The notes: a model not told the origin generated them from the letters alone. Positions 15,797 through 25,136 are shown, numbered from the stretch's first letter. The stretch is DNA of 64,000 nucleotides from an uncultured Desulfosarcina sp. (GCF_963668215.1 NZ_OY764190.1:4774001-4838000), one strand, 5' to 3'. Translations and numbers: made by a program.

Positions 15797-17455
15797 TCAG
15801 TGCCCTTCTTCGGCTTTAGGCTCAGCTTCAGGCTGGGCCTCGGGCTCAGCCGCGGGAGTCGCTTGCTCGCCTTGGGTTTCGGCTTCAGCCGTGGCTTCCG
15901 CTTCCTGGGCGGCCGCTTCTTCGGCAGCGGCTTCCTCTGCTAACCGGGCCGCTTCAGCCTCGGCTTCGGCCTGCTCTTCCAGTGCGGCGATGGCCGTTTC
16001 GTGGGCGGCGATTTTCTGGGCGATACGCTGTTCCAGGACTTCGTCTTTGGTGAGTTTGTCGGCCTGTTTGAGAAAATCGATGGCCGCGGTCAACCCTTCG
16101 ATGGTGCCCCGGCTGGCGGCGACATCGGCTTTGTAATCCAGAATCAGGCGGTCGATGTTGTCGAGGCGCTGATAGGCGACGTCCCGCAGTTCACTGCTGG
16201 AACCATATTCCAGGGCGATCTTCAGGGTCTTCTTGATGGCTTCGAAATCCGGAATGCCGGGGACGTCCAGAAGGGCGTCCGCTTTGTCGATGTAATACTG
16301 AAACGCCAGCGGGTAGACGCCATCGGAACTGTAGACCTCTTTCAGATCCTCGGGCACCGCAACGCCGGGCAGGGCAAGAACCATTTTTTTGCCTAATGGA
16401 GCGAACTTGCCTTTCCAGATTTCCAGGGCCCCCTGGTTTTCCACCAGATAGTATTTGAATGAGTTGGAGGTGCTGGCGCCGATCACCAGCAGAATCAGAA
16501 ATGCGATTCCGGCGGCAACCAGTTTCATGGTGTTGTCCACGGGATCCGATGGCTTGCCGGATGACGCCTGGGCAGAGGCCGGCTCATAGGATACGGAAAC
16601 ATCGGGCTTCTGGGCTGCCGCTTGCTTGATGGCAGCAGCCTTCTCGGCAGCGGCCTTCTCGGCGGCAGCTTTCTCGGCAGCAGCCTTCTCGGCAGCAGCC
16701 TTCTCGGCAGCAGCCTTCTCGGCAGCAGCCTTCTCGGCAGCAGCCTTCTCGGCAGCAGCCTTCTCGGCAGCAGCCTTCTCGGCAGCAGCCTTCTCGGCAG
16801 CAGCCTTCTCGGCAGCAGCCTTCTCGGCAGCGGCCTTCTCGGCAGCAGCCTTCTCGGCAGCAGCCTTCTCGGCAGCAGCCTTCTCGGCAGCGGCCTTCTC
16901 GGCAGCGGCCTTCTCTGCAGCAGCCTTCTCGGCGGCAGCTTTTTCGGCAGCGGCCTTCTCTGCAGCAGCCTTCTCGGCGGCAGCTTTCTCAGCGGCGGCC
17001 TTCTCTGCAGCAGCTTTCTCGGCAGCAGCCTTCTCTGCGGCGGCCTTTAAGTCCGCCATTTTGTATGTGTTTGCCAACAGGCCTTTGATTCGTTTGGCGT
17101 CATTGGATGCATACCCGGCCAGGAATTCCGGTGCCGCGAAAGTCGATTTTTCGACCAGCTCTTTGGGGACGCTATAGAGAACTTTCGGGGCAGCGGTGTC
17201 AAACTTCTTCTTGAGAAGCGTTTCTACCGGGACCGGTTTGGCTGTGGGTGGGGCTTTTTTAGGAGCGGTCTTTTTCACCGGTTTAGCTGCCGGTTTCACC
17301 GTGGCTGCCGGTTTGGATGAAGCAGCTGCTTTTTTAGCTGGAGCAGTTTTCTTCGCCGGCGCTTTTTTCTTCGGGCTGGTTTTTACCGCGACTTTTTTCT
17401 TGGCCGCCGCCTTCTTCTTCTTCGCAGTGGATTTGGTGAGACTCTTTTTCCCCAT
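15797..17455 (-). CDS. Membrane protein with histone-H1-like basic tail and long AAAEK repeat
   Basis: 552 residues in four parts. Residues 1-85 are Lys/Ala/Pro-rich, like bacterial histone H1-like tails. Residues about 138-276 are some 28 copies of the pentapeptide AAAEK, predicted to be one long charged helix. One hydrophobic segment (MKLVAAGIAFLILLVIGAS, about 313-331) is a likely membrane anchor. The remaining about 220 residues are helical and end in a very acidic Glu/Ala tail. There is no signal peptide, so the basic and repeat parts should be cytoplasmic and the acidic part periplasmic (inference). It resembles TolA-like spacer proteins in style only. Function unknown; not in an operon. 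Confidence 0.8.
   Translation of the reverse strand: MGKKSLTKSTAKKKKAAAKKKVAVKTSPKKKAPAKKTAPAKKAAASSKPAATVKPAAKPVKKTAPKKAPPTAKPVPVETLLKKKFDTAAPKVLYSVPKELVEKSTFAAPEFLAGYASNDAKRIKGLLANTYKMADLKAAAEKAAAEKAAAEKAAAEKAAAEKAAAEKAAAEKAAAEKAAAEKAAAEKAAAEKAAAEKAAAEKAAAEKAAAEKAAAEKAAAEKAAAEKAAAEKAAAEKAAAEKAAAEKAAAEKAAAEKAAAEKAAAEKAAAEKAAAIKQAAAQKPDVSVSYEPASAQASSGKPSDPVDNTMKLVAAGIAFLILLVIGASTSNSFKYYLVENQGALEIWKGKFAPLGKKMVLALPGVAVPEDLKEVYSSDGVYPLAFQYYIDKADALLDVPGIPDFEAIKKTLKIALEYGSSSELRDVAYQRLDNIDRLILDYKADVAASRGTIEGLTAAIDFLKQADKLTKDEVLEQRIAQKIAAHETAIAALEEQAEAEAEAARLAEEAAAEEAAAQEAEATAEAETQGEQATPAAEPEAQPEAEPKAEEGH
16632..17046. repeat. 15-bp tandem repeat, about 28 units
   Basis: The unit GGCAGCAGCCTTCTC repeats with mainly synonymous changes (GCG/GCA, TCT/TCG, TTT/TTC) inside the minus-strand gene and encodes AAAEK. 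The region should be prone to length change by slippage. Confidence 0.95.
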
Positions 17456-17600
17456 GAAAAACCCCTTTGAATTTGGATTGGCCTATAGTAAAACGGTGTG
17501 ACAACCAATGTTTATAAAGGATTGCATGCTGATTGTAAATGATTTTTTGGCCATGTGCGCCATAGCTTTGCATGTGGGTCAACGACGGAAAAAATGAAAT

Positions 17601-18419
17601 ATGCCGCCATCCCTTCAGGATAAAAAAACGAAGCTGATCCAGCTTTTAGAGTCCTTTGACCGGCTTGCCGTGGCCCTTTCAGGAGGTGTGGACAGCGCCG
17701 TTTTGCTGGCCGAAGCCTGTTCTGTGCTCGGTGAGCGGGTGATCGCGCTCACGGCCCGATCTCCCATTCATCCGCAGCGGGATGTGGCCGATGCGGAGAA
17801 ACTTGCCGCCCAATTAGGGGTGCCGCATCTGATCGTCGACTCTCACGAAATGGACCATGCCGACTTCCTTGCCAATACCAGGCAGCGATGCTACATATGC
17901 AAAAAAATTATCTTCAGGCAACTGGCGGAGGTGGCAGCGCGCCGGGGATTTTCAACCCTGGCCCACGGTGCCAACGCCGATGACCTCGGTGATTACCGTC
18001 CCGGAATGAAAGCAGCACAAGAACTCGGGGTGGCCGCGCCGCTGCTGGAGGCCGGATTGTCCAAGGCGGATGTCCGCCAACTGGCCAGCTGGCGGAATCT
18101 GGCCGTCTGGAACAAACCGGCCATGGCCTGTCTGGCCACACGGTTTCCCTACGGCACCCCCATCACGCTGGAAAACCTGGAACAGGTCCGGCGGGCCGAG
18201 GCAGCCCTTGAATCCGCAGGGTTCCAAAACTGCAGGGTGCGCTGCCATGGGAATGTGGCTCGCATTGAATTGCCCCCGGAACATCTGCCCGCGCTGTTCA
18301 CTGATCCGGTCCGGCAGCGGATCTTAGGCCAGTTGAGGGAAATCGGTTTTGTGCACATTGCCGCGGATCTGGAAGGATATGTGTGCGGAAGTTTGAACCG
18401 TTCGCTGAACAACGATTGA
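17601..18419 (+). CDS. larE: ATP-dependent sacrificial sulfur transferase LarE
   Basis: 272 residues. The PP-loop SGGVDS is at 27-32. RCYICKK gives C97 and C100, and NKPAMACLATRFPYG gives C177, equivalent in context to the sacrificial cysteine of lactobacillal LarE. DYRPGMKAAQELGV is also a family hallmark. LarE supplies sulfur for the nickel-pincer nucleotide cofactor of LarA-type racemases. The three cysteines could also ligate an iron-sulfur cluster, as reported for some LarE proteins; I cannot decide from sequence. No larA, larB or larC is in this window. Confidence 0.88.
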   Translation: MPPSLQDKKTKLIQLLESFDRLAVALSGGVDSAVLLAEACSVLGERVIALTARSPIHPQRDVADAEKLAAQLGVPHLIVDSHEMDHADFLANTRQRCYICKKIIFRQLAEVAARRGFSTLAHGANADDLGDYRPGMKAAQELGVAAPLLEAGLSKADVRQLASWRNLAVWNKPAMACLATRFPYGTPITLENLEQVRRAEAALESAGFQNCRVRCHGNVARIELPPEHLPALFTDPVRQRILGQLREIGFVHIAADLEGYVCGSLNRSLNND

Positions 18420-18456
18420 CAGCGCCGTAAAACATCACGAATAACGCGAGGACCCC

Positions 18457-18933
18457 ATGACCGATTTACTGGTAAAACTCTACGATCTGCCCGACCATGA
18501 AGAACTGACAGCGACACTGGCCCGGTTGGATACGACTGTTCGAAGGGCCATGGCCAGCGAGATGAAACAGGTTGTCGGATGGATCCAGCAGGTGTTCGGC
18601 GACGGGTGGGCCGCCGAGTGCGAGGTCTCCTTTGGCCGGCAGCCGATTGCCTGCATGGTCGCCGTCAGCGCTGGGCGGGTGGCCGGCTTTGCCTGCCATG
18701 ACAGCACCTGCCGCAACTTTTTCGGCCCCATCGGCGTGGATCCGACCTGCCGCCGCAAAGGCGTCGGAACGGCCCTGCTGCTGGCGACCCTGCAATCCAT
18801 GGCCCAAGCCGGATACGCCTATGCCATCATCGGCGGGGTCGGGCCGATGGCTTTTTTCGAAAAGAGCGTGGGCGCCTTTCCAATACCCGGATCGACGCCG
18901 GGAATTTACCATTCGGCGATTAAAAAAATATAG
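18457..18933 (+). CDS. GNAT family N-acetyltransferase
   Basis: 158 residues. FGPIGVDPTCRRKGVGTALLLATL is the acetyl-CoA binding loop (R-x-x-G-x-G/A), and a C-terminal YAIIGGVGPMAFFEKSVGA follows, typical of small GNATs. Encoded 37 nt after larE and 24 nt before the permease gene. Substrate unknown. Confidence 0.8.
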   Translation: MTDLLVKLYDLPDHEELTATLARLDTTVRRAMASEMKQVVGWIQQVFGDGWAAECEVSFGRQPIACMVAVSAGRVAGFACHDSTCRNFFGPIGVDPTCRRKGVGTALLLATLQSMAQAGYAYAIIGGVGPMAFFEKSVGAFPIPGSTPGIYHSAIKKI

Positions 18934-18957
18934 TCCGGTTCTTAGAGGAACACGCCC

Positions 18958-20193
18958 ATGTCTTTCACCTGGTTTGTGGGGGCACGATATCTCCACGCCC
19001 GTCAGAAGCAAGCCTTCATCTCCCTGATTACCCTGCTGGCCACGGCCGGCATCGCCGTCGGCGTGATGGCCCTGATCGTGGTCATCGCCGTGATGACCGG
19101 ATTCGAATCGGAGCTGCAGAACCGCATCCTGGGCATCGAGTCCCATGTGCTGGTGATGCGCTACGGCGAAACCGTTGCCGAAATCGATAAAACCGTACAG
19201 GCCATCGAGTCCGTTGACGGCGTGCAGTCCGCCGCCCCGTTCATCTATACCCAGGTGATGCTCAGAAGTCCCCACGGCATCAGCGGCGCGGTGCTAAAAG
19301 CCCTGGATCCGTCCCGGCCGGGGCCGCCCGTTTTCGTCAACAAAACGACTTCGATCGGCGATGCGCTGAAGGATGCCGCGCCGGACGAACCTGCGGGAAA
19401 GGCGCCCGGATTGATCGTCGGGAAGGTAACGGCCGCAAAGCTCAAGGTTGCCGTAGGCGACCCCATCTATCTCATTTCCCCTCTGGGAAAAGGATCGGCG
19501 GCCAACCGGATGCCGACGGTGAAGCGTTTTCGCGTTGCCGGCGTTTTCGAAACCGGGATGAACGAATATGACGACGCCATGTCCTTCGTACGCCTGGACG
19601 TGGCCCAGCGCCTGCTGCAGATGCCGGCGCAGGCCTCGGGCATCGAGGTGCGCGTAAAGGATATCTACCAGGCCAGGCAGATTGCCGAAGAGATCGTGGC
19701 CCGCATCGGCTTTCCCTTCTGGGCCAGGGACTGGATGCAGATGAACCGCAACCTGTTTTCCATGCTTCGGCTTCAAAAAGTGGTGATGTTCATCATTTTG
19801 ACGCTCATCGTGCTCGTTGCCGCCTTCAATATCGCCAGCGCCCTGATCATGATGGTGATGGAAAAGACCCGCGATATTGCCATTTTAAAAACCATGGGGG
19901 CGACCAACCGGCATATCCGCCGAATTTTCGTCTTCAAAGGGCTGGCCATCGGCTGCGTGGGTACGGTGATCGGCGGTCTGCTCGGATTCGTCCTGTGTGC
20001 CGTGCTGAAACGCTACCCGTTCATAAAACTGCCCGGAGACGTATACTTTCTGACCACCCTGCCGGTCAGCCTGCAGCCACTGGATGTTCTTGCCATTGGA
20101 TTGTGCACGGTGATCATCTGTTTTCTGGCCACCTTGTACCCGGCGGCAAGCGCATCGTCCCTGAATCCGGTGGACGGCATCCGATACGGCTGA
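18958..20193 (+). CDS. LolC/LolE-type lipoprotein-releasing ABC permease
   Basis: 411 residues with the family topology: one N-terminal membrane segment (LITLLATAGIAVGVMALIVVIAVM) preceded by FVGARYLHARQKQAFIS, a periplasmic domain of about 200 residues, then three C-terminal segments including EKTRDIAILKTMGAT. It takes part in extraction of outer-membrane-bound lipoproteins. The usual LolD ATPase gene does not follow; it must be elsewhere if this functions conventionally. The ORF starts with ATG after AGAGGAA. Confidence 0.87.
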   Translation: MSFTWFVGARYLHARQKQAFISLITLLATAGIAVGVMALIVVIAVMTGFESELQNRILGIESHVLVMRYGETVAEIDKTVQAIESVDGVQSAAPFIYTQVMLRSPHGISGAVLKALDPSRPGPPVFVNKTTSIGDALKDAAPDEPAGKAPGLIVGKVTAAKLKVAVGDPIYLISPLGKGSAANRMPTVKRFRVAGVFETGMNEYDDAMSFVRLDVAQRLLQMPAQASGIEVRVKDIYQARQIAEEIVARIGFPFWARDWMQMNRNLFSMLRLQKVVMFIILTLIVLVAAFNIASALIMMVMEKTRDIAILKTMGATNRHIRRIFVFKGLAIGCVGTVIGGLLGFVLCAVLKRYPFIKLPGDVYFLTTLPVSLQPLDVLAIGLCTVIICFLATLYPAASASSLNPVDGIRYG

Positions 20194-20293
20194 TCCGTTT
20201 TGTAAAAGCTGTTCTGGCGCGAGTCTTGCTGTATTCTATATGGTACGAATGGCGCAGCTATTTCAATCAACCGCCCGGCAAAGAGAGACGGCC

Positions 20294-20998
20294 ATGAACG
20301 AACAGCCATATTGGTTTGATTACCGGATTGAACTGGAGGACGGGCAAGTCAGTTGTATCCGCATTGAACTGGATCCGGAAACCCTGACCATGGCCCCGGC
20401 ATCCCGGGGGCCTTACCCGCCGTGGACCCAGCTTTCCTACAAGCAGTGCCAGTGCTGCCCCCTGCTTCCCGAAAAGGAACTGTACTGCCCCGTTGCCGTC
20501 AATATTTCCGATCTGGTGGACCGGTTCAAGGATATCCTTTCCCATAAAAACTGCATGGTGGTTTGTGAAACCATCGACCGGACCTATTCCAAAAAAACGT
20601 CGGCCATGGATGCCCTGACGTCGGTTTTCGGCATCGTCATGGCCACCAGCAACTGCCCGGTGATGGATTTTCTCAAACCCATGGCCCGCTTTCACCTGCC
20701 GTTTGCGTCTGTGGAAGAGACCACGGCCCGCAGCACCTCGCTGTTTTTGCTGGGGCAGTATTTCAAGTACAAGAAGGGCCTGGTGAGCGGCTTCGATTTT
20801 GACGAACTCGAAAAAAACTATGCCCGGGTTCAGCTAGTCAACGAGGGCCTTCTGGCCCGCATTCAAAGCCTGGGGAAAGAGGATGCCGACAAGAATGCGA
20901 TCATTACCCTGCATTCCCTTTCCCAGTTTTTGTCCCTGGAAATGGATTTCAGTCTGGGTACTGTGGCCCATTTGTTCGAAAGGGGATCGGATGCATGA
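20294..20998 (+). CDS. Conserved protein of unknown function with a Cys-rich N-terminal region
   Basis: 234 residues from ATG 20294 (AAAGAGAGACG upstream; an earlier in-frame GTG-like start is less likely). The N-terminal 80 residues carry CQCCPLLPEKELYCPVAV, a possible metal site, and begin FDYRIELEDGQ. The rest is helical without a signal peptide or membrane segment. It overlaps the next gene by 8 nt, indicating co-translation with the NlpC/P60 lipoprotein. I do not recognise the family. Confidence 0.7.
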   Translation: MNEQPYWFDYRIELEDGQVSCIRIELDPETLTMAPASRGPYPPWTQLSYKQCQCCPLLPEKELYCPVAVNISDLVDRFKDILSHKNCMVVCETIDRTYSKKTSAMDALTSVFGIVMATSNCPVMDFLKPMARFHLPFASVEETTARSTSLFLLGQYFKYKKGLVSGFDFDELEKNYARVQLVNEGLLARIQSLGKEDADKNAIITLHSLSQFLSLEMDFSLGTVAHLFERGSDA

Positions 20999-21521
20999 CC
21001 CATGGGCCGTGAAAAGGCATCTTCTTCAGCGCCTTTTCCCGCTGCGGCCCGGATGGGCGGTGTGCCTGCTGCTGGCTTTATGGGTTGGCGGGTGTGCGTC
21101 AACCAGCGAACCGGAGCCGTCTTTCGAGCCCTACGACACCGGCGGGCAAACCACGGAGGCGGTGCTGCGCAGCGGCATCCGTCCCTGGCTGGGCACCCCC
21201 CATCGAATGGGGGGCAGGGGGACAAACGGCATCGATTGTTCGGGCCTGGTGGTCAGGCTGTACCGGGATCTTTTCCAAATGGATCTGCCCCGCACCACGG
21301 TTGCCCAGATGCGCAGCGGTCGTTCCGTGGCCCGCGGCGACCTTGCTGCCGGCGACCTGGTTTTTTTCAAACCCGTCAACAAAAAATACTACCATGTCGG
21401 CGTTTACCTGGGCGACGGCGAATTCGTGCACACCTCCACCAGCAACGGCGTAATGATTTCCCGTATGAGCGACGATTACTGGAACCGGTGTTACCTGACC
21501 GCTCGCCGTTTGCTGCCCTGA
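20991..21521 (+). CDS. NlpC/P60 family cell-wall hydrolase lipoprotein
   Basis: 176 residues. The signal peptide has hydrophobic VCLLLALWVGG and lipobox VGGC. The NlpC/P60 domain has the catalytic cysteine in IDCSGLVVRLY, the histidine in YYHVGVYLGDG and the third residue near EFVHTSTS. Expected to be a DL-endopeptidase anchored to a membrane face and acting on peptidoglycan stem peptides. Starts at ATG 20991 inside the end of the preceding gene. Confidence 0.85.
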   Translation: MHDPWAVKRHLLQRLFPLRPGWAVCLLLALWVGGCASTSEPEPSFEPYDTGGQTTEAVLRSGIRPWLGTPHRMGGRGTNGIDCSGLVVRLYRDLFQMDLPRTTVAQMRSGRSVARGDLAAGDLVFFKPVNKKYYHVGVYLGDGEFVHTSTSNGVMISRMSDDYWNRCYLTARRLLP

Positions 21522-21539
21522 ACACCGGGCAGCAGGGTG

Positions 21540-22030
21540 ACTGCTTTCTTGTGTTTGCACCGCTGTAGTGGCGGGGTTTATCCTCGCCTTTGCGAACCGG
21601 GCGCGGATGAACCGCGCCCCTACGCTACAATCCGGATTCTAAATGTGGTCTCCCTGCGCCTGGCACCAAGGGAATCGCATGTAGACTTTATGATAATGAA
21701 AACGCCATATTTCCCCCTCACCCTGTCCCTCTCCCACCGGGGGAGAGGGAACGTTTGCCGGCTGCTACCAAGCCAACCCGGCTGCTTTCGAGGTTTCAGG
21801 AAAGCGCTCCCTCGCCCCTTGAGGGGAGAGGGCCGGGGTGAGGGGTGGATAAAGCATTCTTTCAGAGGTACTTGCGAATGCCCTGACCGCCTGACGCCGT
21901 TACCCCTTGCATTTCGCGGTCGATCTTCGTATAAGTATCGCGGGCCAAACATCCAGGCCCACTTTTTTTGGCCGAACCCCCGGTTGAAACCGGGGCCAAT
22001 CCCAACGAATGGGAAATGCAATGAAAGGAA
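21540..22030. repeat. Intergenic dispersed repeats
   Basis: About 500 bp without a credible gene. It contains a GGCGCGGATGAACCGCGCC hairpin-like unit (about 21,600-21,620) and a pair of inverted purine/pyrimidine tracts (CCCTCACCCTGTCCCTCTCC near 21,715 and GGGGAGAGGGCCGGGGTGAG near 21,821). The same type of unit recurs at about 35,120-35,160. These look like genome-wide intergenic repeats. Confidence 0.6.
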
Positions 22031-22048
22031 CTGCAGGTTAGCTGAGTT

Positions 22049-23641
22049 TTGATAGGAAAATTAATTAAAGCCATACGGGGCAGGCTATTCGATACCCACC
22101 GCCCCGACACCGCCAAACCATCGGAAAGACCCGGTCAACAGACACCCACAGAACCATCGACTCCCGGATCGGTACCGAAAAACAAACGCACCTCCCGTCG
22201 CAAACCAGCGGATCGGGACAGCCGCGGGGTTGCGCCCAAAGCGGCGGATCAAGTCAAAACGCCGTCCGTTGCCTGGTCTCCGGAAATGTTTCCGGTTGCC
22301 GTGGAAGAGGGCAAGGCCCGGTTTCATGACCTGGGCCTGCCGGATTCGGTGTTGCATGCCATTGCCGACGTCGGTTTTCAATACTGCACCCCCATTCAGG
22401 CGGAAATCCTGCCGGATTGCCTCAAGGGCCGGGATGCTTTTGGGCGGGCCCAGACCGGTACCGGAAAGACCGCCGCCTTTCTGATTACGATACTGACGCG
22501 CATGCTGGCGCATCCGATTACGGGAAAACGACCCTCCGGTACACCGCGGGTGCTGATTATCGCCCCCACCCGGGAACTGGTCCTGCAGATTGCCGATGAG
22601 GCCAACCTGCTGTCCGCCCATTGCCCGTTTACCATTGTCAGCGTCTTCGGCGGCATGGACTACGAAAAGCAGCGCCGGCAGCTGCACGGCAAACCGGTGG
22701 ATATCGTGGTGGCCACCCCCGGCCGCCTGCTGGATTTCAAGCGCCGCAAAGACCTGGATCTGCGTCAGGTGGAAATGCTGATCATCGACGAGGCGGATCG
22801 CATGCTCGATATGGGGTTCATTCCCGATGTCCGCCAGATCGTTTACAGCACCCCTCACAAGGACAAGCGGCAGACCCTGTTCTTCAGCGCCACCCTCACG
22901 CCGGACGTTACCCGGCTGTGTGAGAGCTGGACCCGCGACCCGGTCTCCGTGGAGATCGAACCCGAACAGGTGGCTGTGGATACGGTGGAGCAGGTGGTCT
23001 ACATCGTCACCACCGATGAGAAATTCGCCCTGACCTATAATATCATCGACCGGAAGGATCTGAAGCGGGTACTGATCTTCTGCAACCGGCGCGACGAAAC
23101 CCGGCGGCTGGCCGAGATGCTCGACCGCTACCGGATCAACTGTGCCGTCCTCTCCGGCGAGATTCCCCAGAAGAAACGGATCCGCACCCTGGAGGACTTC
23201 AAGGCCGGCAAAATCCGCGTTCTGGTGGCCACGGATGTGGCCGGACGGGGCATTCACATCGAAGATATGGATTATGTGATCAATTTCACCCTGCCCCGCG
23301 ACCCCGAGGACTATGTCCATCGCATCGGGCGAACCGGACGCGCCGGCGCCGCCGGCACCTCCATCAGCTTCGCCTGCGAGGAGGACTCTTTCTACCTGCC
23401 GCCCATCGAGGAGTTCATCGGCCAGCCGCTGCACTGCATCCCGCCGGAGGACGAATGGCTGGAACTGCCGCCGGCACCGCCCCGCCGCCCCAAAAAGCCG
23501 GCGCCCAAAGGCAAACCCAGTCCGGGGAGACGGAGAAGAAGTCCTCGTCAGGGAGGCGGGGCAAAGCGCTACGCCGGCAAACGGAGCCCGCGACCGCAGC
23601 GTGGCGGCTCCCGGAAGCCGGGAAAGAAGGCCTCTGCATGA
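22049..23641 (+). CDS. DEAD-box ATP-dependent RNA helicase (RhlB/RhlE-like)
   Basis: 530 residues, TTG start at 22049. After a basic, disordered N-terminal 75 residues come the Q motif (PIQAE), motif I AQTGTGKT (134-141), PTRELVLQ, DEADRMLDMGF, SAT, VATDVAGRGI and HRIGRTGRAG. The C-terminal 60 residues are Pro/Lys/Arg-rich and probably bind RNA. Unwinds short RNA duplexes in ribosome assembly or mRNA decay. Its stop overlaps the start of the next small gene by ATGA. Confidence 0.92.
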   Translation: MIGKLIKAIRGRLFDTHRPDTAKPSERPGQQTPTEPSTPGSVPKNKRTSRRKPADRDSRGVAPKAADQVKTPSVAWSPEMFPVAVEEGKARFHDLGLPDSVLHAIADVGFQYCTPIQAEILPDCLKGRDAFGRAQTGTGKTAAFLITILTRMLAHPITGKRPSGTPRVLIIAPTRELVLQIADEANLLSAHCPFTIVSVFGGMDYEKQRRQLHGKPVDIVVATPGRLLDFKRRKDLDLRQVEMLIIDEADRMLDMGFIPDVRQIVYSTPHKDKRQTLFFSATLTPDVTRLCESWTRDPVSVEIEPEQVAVDTVEQVVYIVTTDEKFALTYNIIDRKDLKRVLIFCNRRDETRRLAEMLDRYRINCAVLSGEIPQKKRIRTLEDFKAGKIRVLVATDVAGRGIHIEDMDYVINFTLPRDPEDYVHRIGRTGRAGAAGTSISFACEEDSFYLPPIEEFIGQPLHCIPPEDEWLELPPAPPRRPKKPAPKGKPSPGRRRRSPRQGGGAKRYAGKRSPRPQRGGSRKPGKKASA

Positions 23642-23937
23642 CCCCGAAGACGTGCATGATCAATCTGATGGCCGATCTCATCGGCCTGGACGAGACTTAC
23701 GCCGGGGACCGGCTCAATGATCCCGAGGTGTGGTCCCGTTTCATGGACGAGGTGTTCAAGCGCATGGATACGATCGAGGACGAGGAGATTCGCACCGCCC
23801 TCAACAGCATCGACACCGAGGACTTCCAGGCCTGGATCGATGATCCAGAATACTGGCTGGAGATCGAGCGGGAAATCCAAAGACGCATCAACATGGTGAA
23901 AACCCTTCTTCCTTCCCGAAACGAGGGCCACTGCTGA
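23638..23937 (+). CDS. Small acidic protein translationally coupled to the helicase
   Basis: 99 residues, ATG 23638 overlapping the helicase stop (ATGA). Acidic and helical with DDPEYWLEIEREIQRRINMV near the end; no signal peptide or known motif that I recognise. The overlap suggests it is made in step with the helicase, perhaps as a partner (inference). Confidence 0.65.
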   Translation: MTPKTCMINLMADLIGLDETYAGDRLNDPEVWSRFMDEVFKRMDTIEDEEIRTALNSIDTEDFQAWIDDPEYWLEIEREIQRRINMVKTLLPSRNEGHC

Positions 23938-23996
23938 CCTGCCCTTTGAAACGGCAGCATCGATTCAACGCTTAACTCCCATTAGGTCGCCCATCC

Positions 23997-25136
23997 ATGT
24001 TTGACTACCAGAAAAAGGGCGTCTACTTCGCCCAGATCGCCGACGGACTGGAAGAGGCCGGTGTGGCGGAACTGACTGCGCTCGGTGCGACCGGTGCCCG
24101 GCCGGTCCGTCGCGGCATCCATTTTCACGCCGATTCGGCCGGCCTGTATCGCATCAACTACTGCAGCCGGCTGTGCACCCGTATTTTAGCGCCCCTGATG
24201 ACTTTTGACTGCCCGGATGCCGACGCCCTCTACCGGGCGGGCCGCAGCATCCCCTGGGACCGGTTTATCAACTGCGATGAAACCTTTGCCGTTTTTGCCA
24301 GTACCGCCGGAAGCAGCGTTCCCCATTCCCAGTTCGCCGCACTGAAACTAAAGGATGCCGTGGCCGACCGGTTCCGGCACAACAGCGGCCGACGCCCCAA
24401 CGTCGACGTGCGTCGTCCGGACCTGTGGATCAACCTGTACCTGGAAAAAGAGAAGGGCACCATCAGCATCGATACCTCCGGTGGTAGTCTGCACCGGCGG
24501 GGATACCGTATCCAGGGGTGCGATGCGCCCATGCAGGAGACCGTGGCCGCGGCCGTGGTGCATTTATGCGGCTGGGACGGGCGGGTGCCGCTGACCGATC
24601 CCATGTGCGGGTCGGGAACCCTGGTCATCGAGGCGGCCATGGCCTACTGCCATATTCCTGCCGGTTGGCTTCGTTCCGATTTCGGGTTTCAGCGGCTTGT
24701 CGACTTCGATGAAAGGCTGTGGGGCCGGGTCAAAAAGCAGGCCGACAGCAGGATTCGCAAGCTGCCGGACCACCTGATTGCCGCCAGCGATATCGATTCG
24801 AAGGCCGTTGCCGCCACCCGAACCAACTGCAAAGCGATTCCGAAAATCCGTGGGATCGACGTTTTGCGAATGGATTTTGCGGCCATCGATAAGCTGGAAA
24901 ATCGCATCATCGTGTGCAACCCGCCTTACGGCATCCGCATGCAGGGCCAGGGCCGCCTGGAAGACTTCTACCGGAGCCTCGGTGACTTTTTGAAACAGCG
25001 CTGCAAGGGCTCCCAGGCGTATATCTATTTCGGCAACCGGGAGATGATCAAACACATCGGCTTGAAGCCGTCGTGGAAGAAGCCACTGCGCAATGGTGGG
25101 TTGGACGGGCGGTTGGTGAAGTATTCAATGTATTGA
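23997..25136 (+). CDS. RlmL-type 23S rRNA (guanine-N2) methyltransferase
   Basis: 379 residues. An N-terminal ferredoxin-like/THUMP region (to about residue 165) is followed by a methyltransferase domain with DPMCGSGTLVIEAAM (SAM binding) and the catalytic NPPYG. This is the arrangement of RlmL/YcbY N-terminal half and YpsC-like enzymes, which make m2G in 23S rRNA. The RlmK half found in enterobacterial fusions is absent. Confidence 0.87.
   Translation: MFDYQKKGVYFAQIADGLEEAGVAELTALGATGARPVRRGIHFHADSAGLYRINYCSRLCTRILAPLMTFDCPDADALYRAGRSIPWDRFINCDETFAVFASTAGSSVPHSQFAALKLKDAVADRFRHNSGRRPNVDVRRPDLWINLYLEKEKGTISIDTSGGSLHRRGYRIQGCDAPMQETVAAAVVHLCGWDGRVPLTDPMCGSGTLVIEAAMAYCHIPAGWLRSDFGFQRLVDFDERLWGRVKKQADSRIRKLPDHLIAASDIDSKAVAATRTNCKAIPKIRGIDVLRMDFAAIDKLENRIIVCNPPYGIRMQGQGRLEDFYRSLGDFLKQRCKGSQAYIYFGNREMIKHIGLKPSWKKPLRNGGLDGRLVKYSMY

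Noticed and set aside
16632..17046. CRISPR-like regular array
   Set aside because: Units are 15 bp in perfect tandem without spacers and lie inside a coding frame.
16622..17177. Long plus-strand frames of repeated Gly-Ser-Leu or Ala-Phe-Ser units
   Set aside because: They are the antisense of the AAAEK tandem repeat; the minus-strand frame has start, membrane segment and terminator.
22085..23434. 449-codon minus-strand open frame
   Set aside because: Antisense of the DEAD-box helicase, whose motifs are complete on the plus strand.
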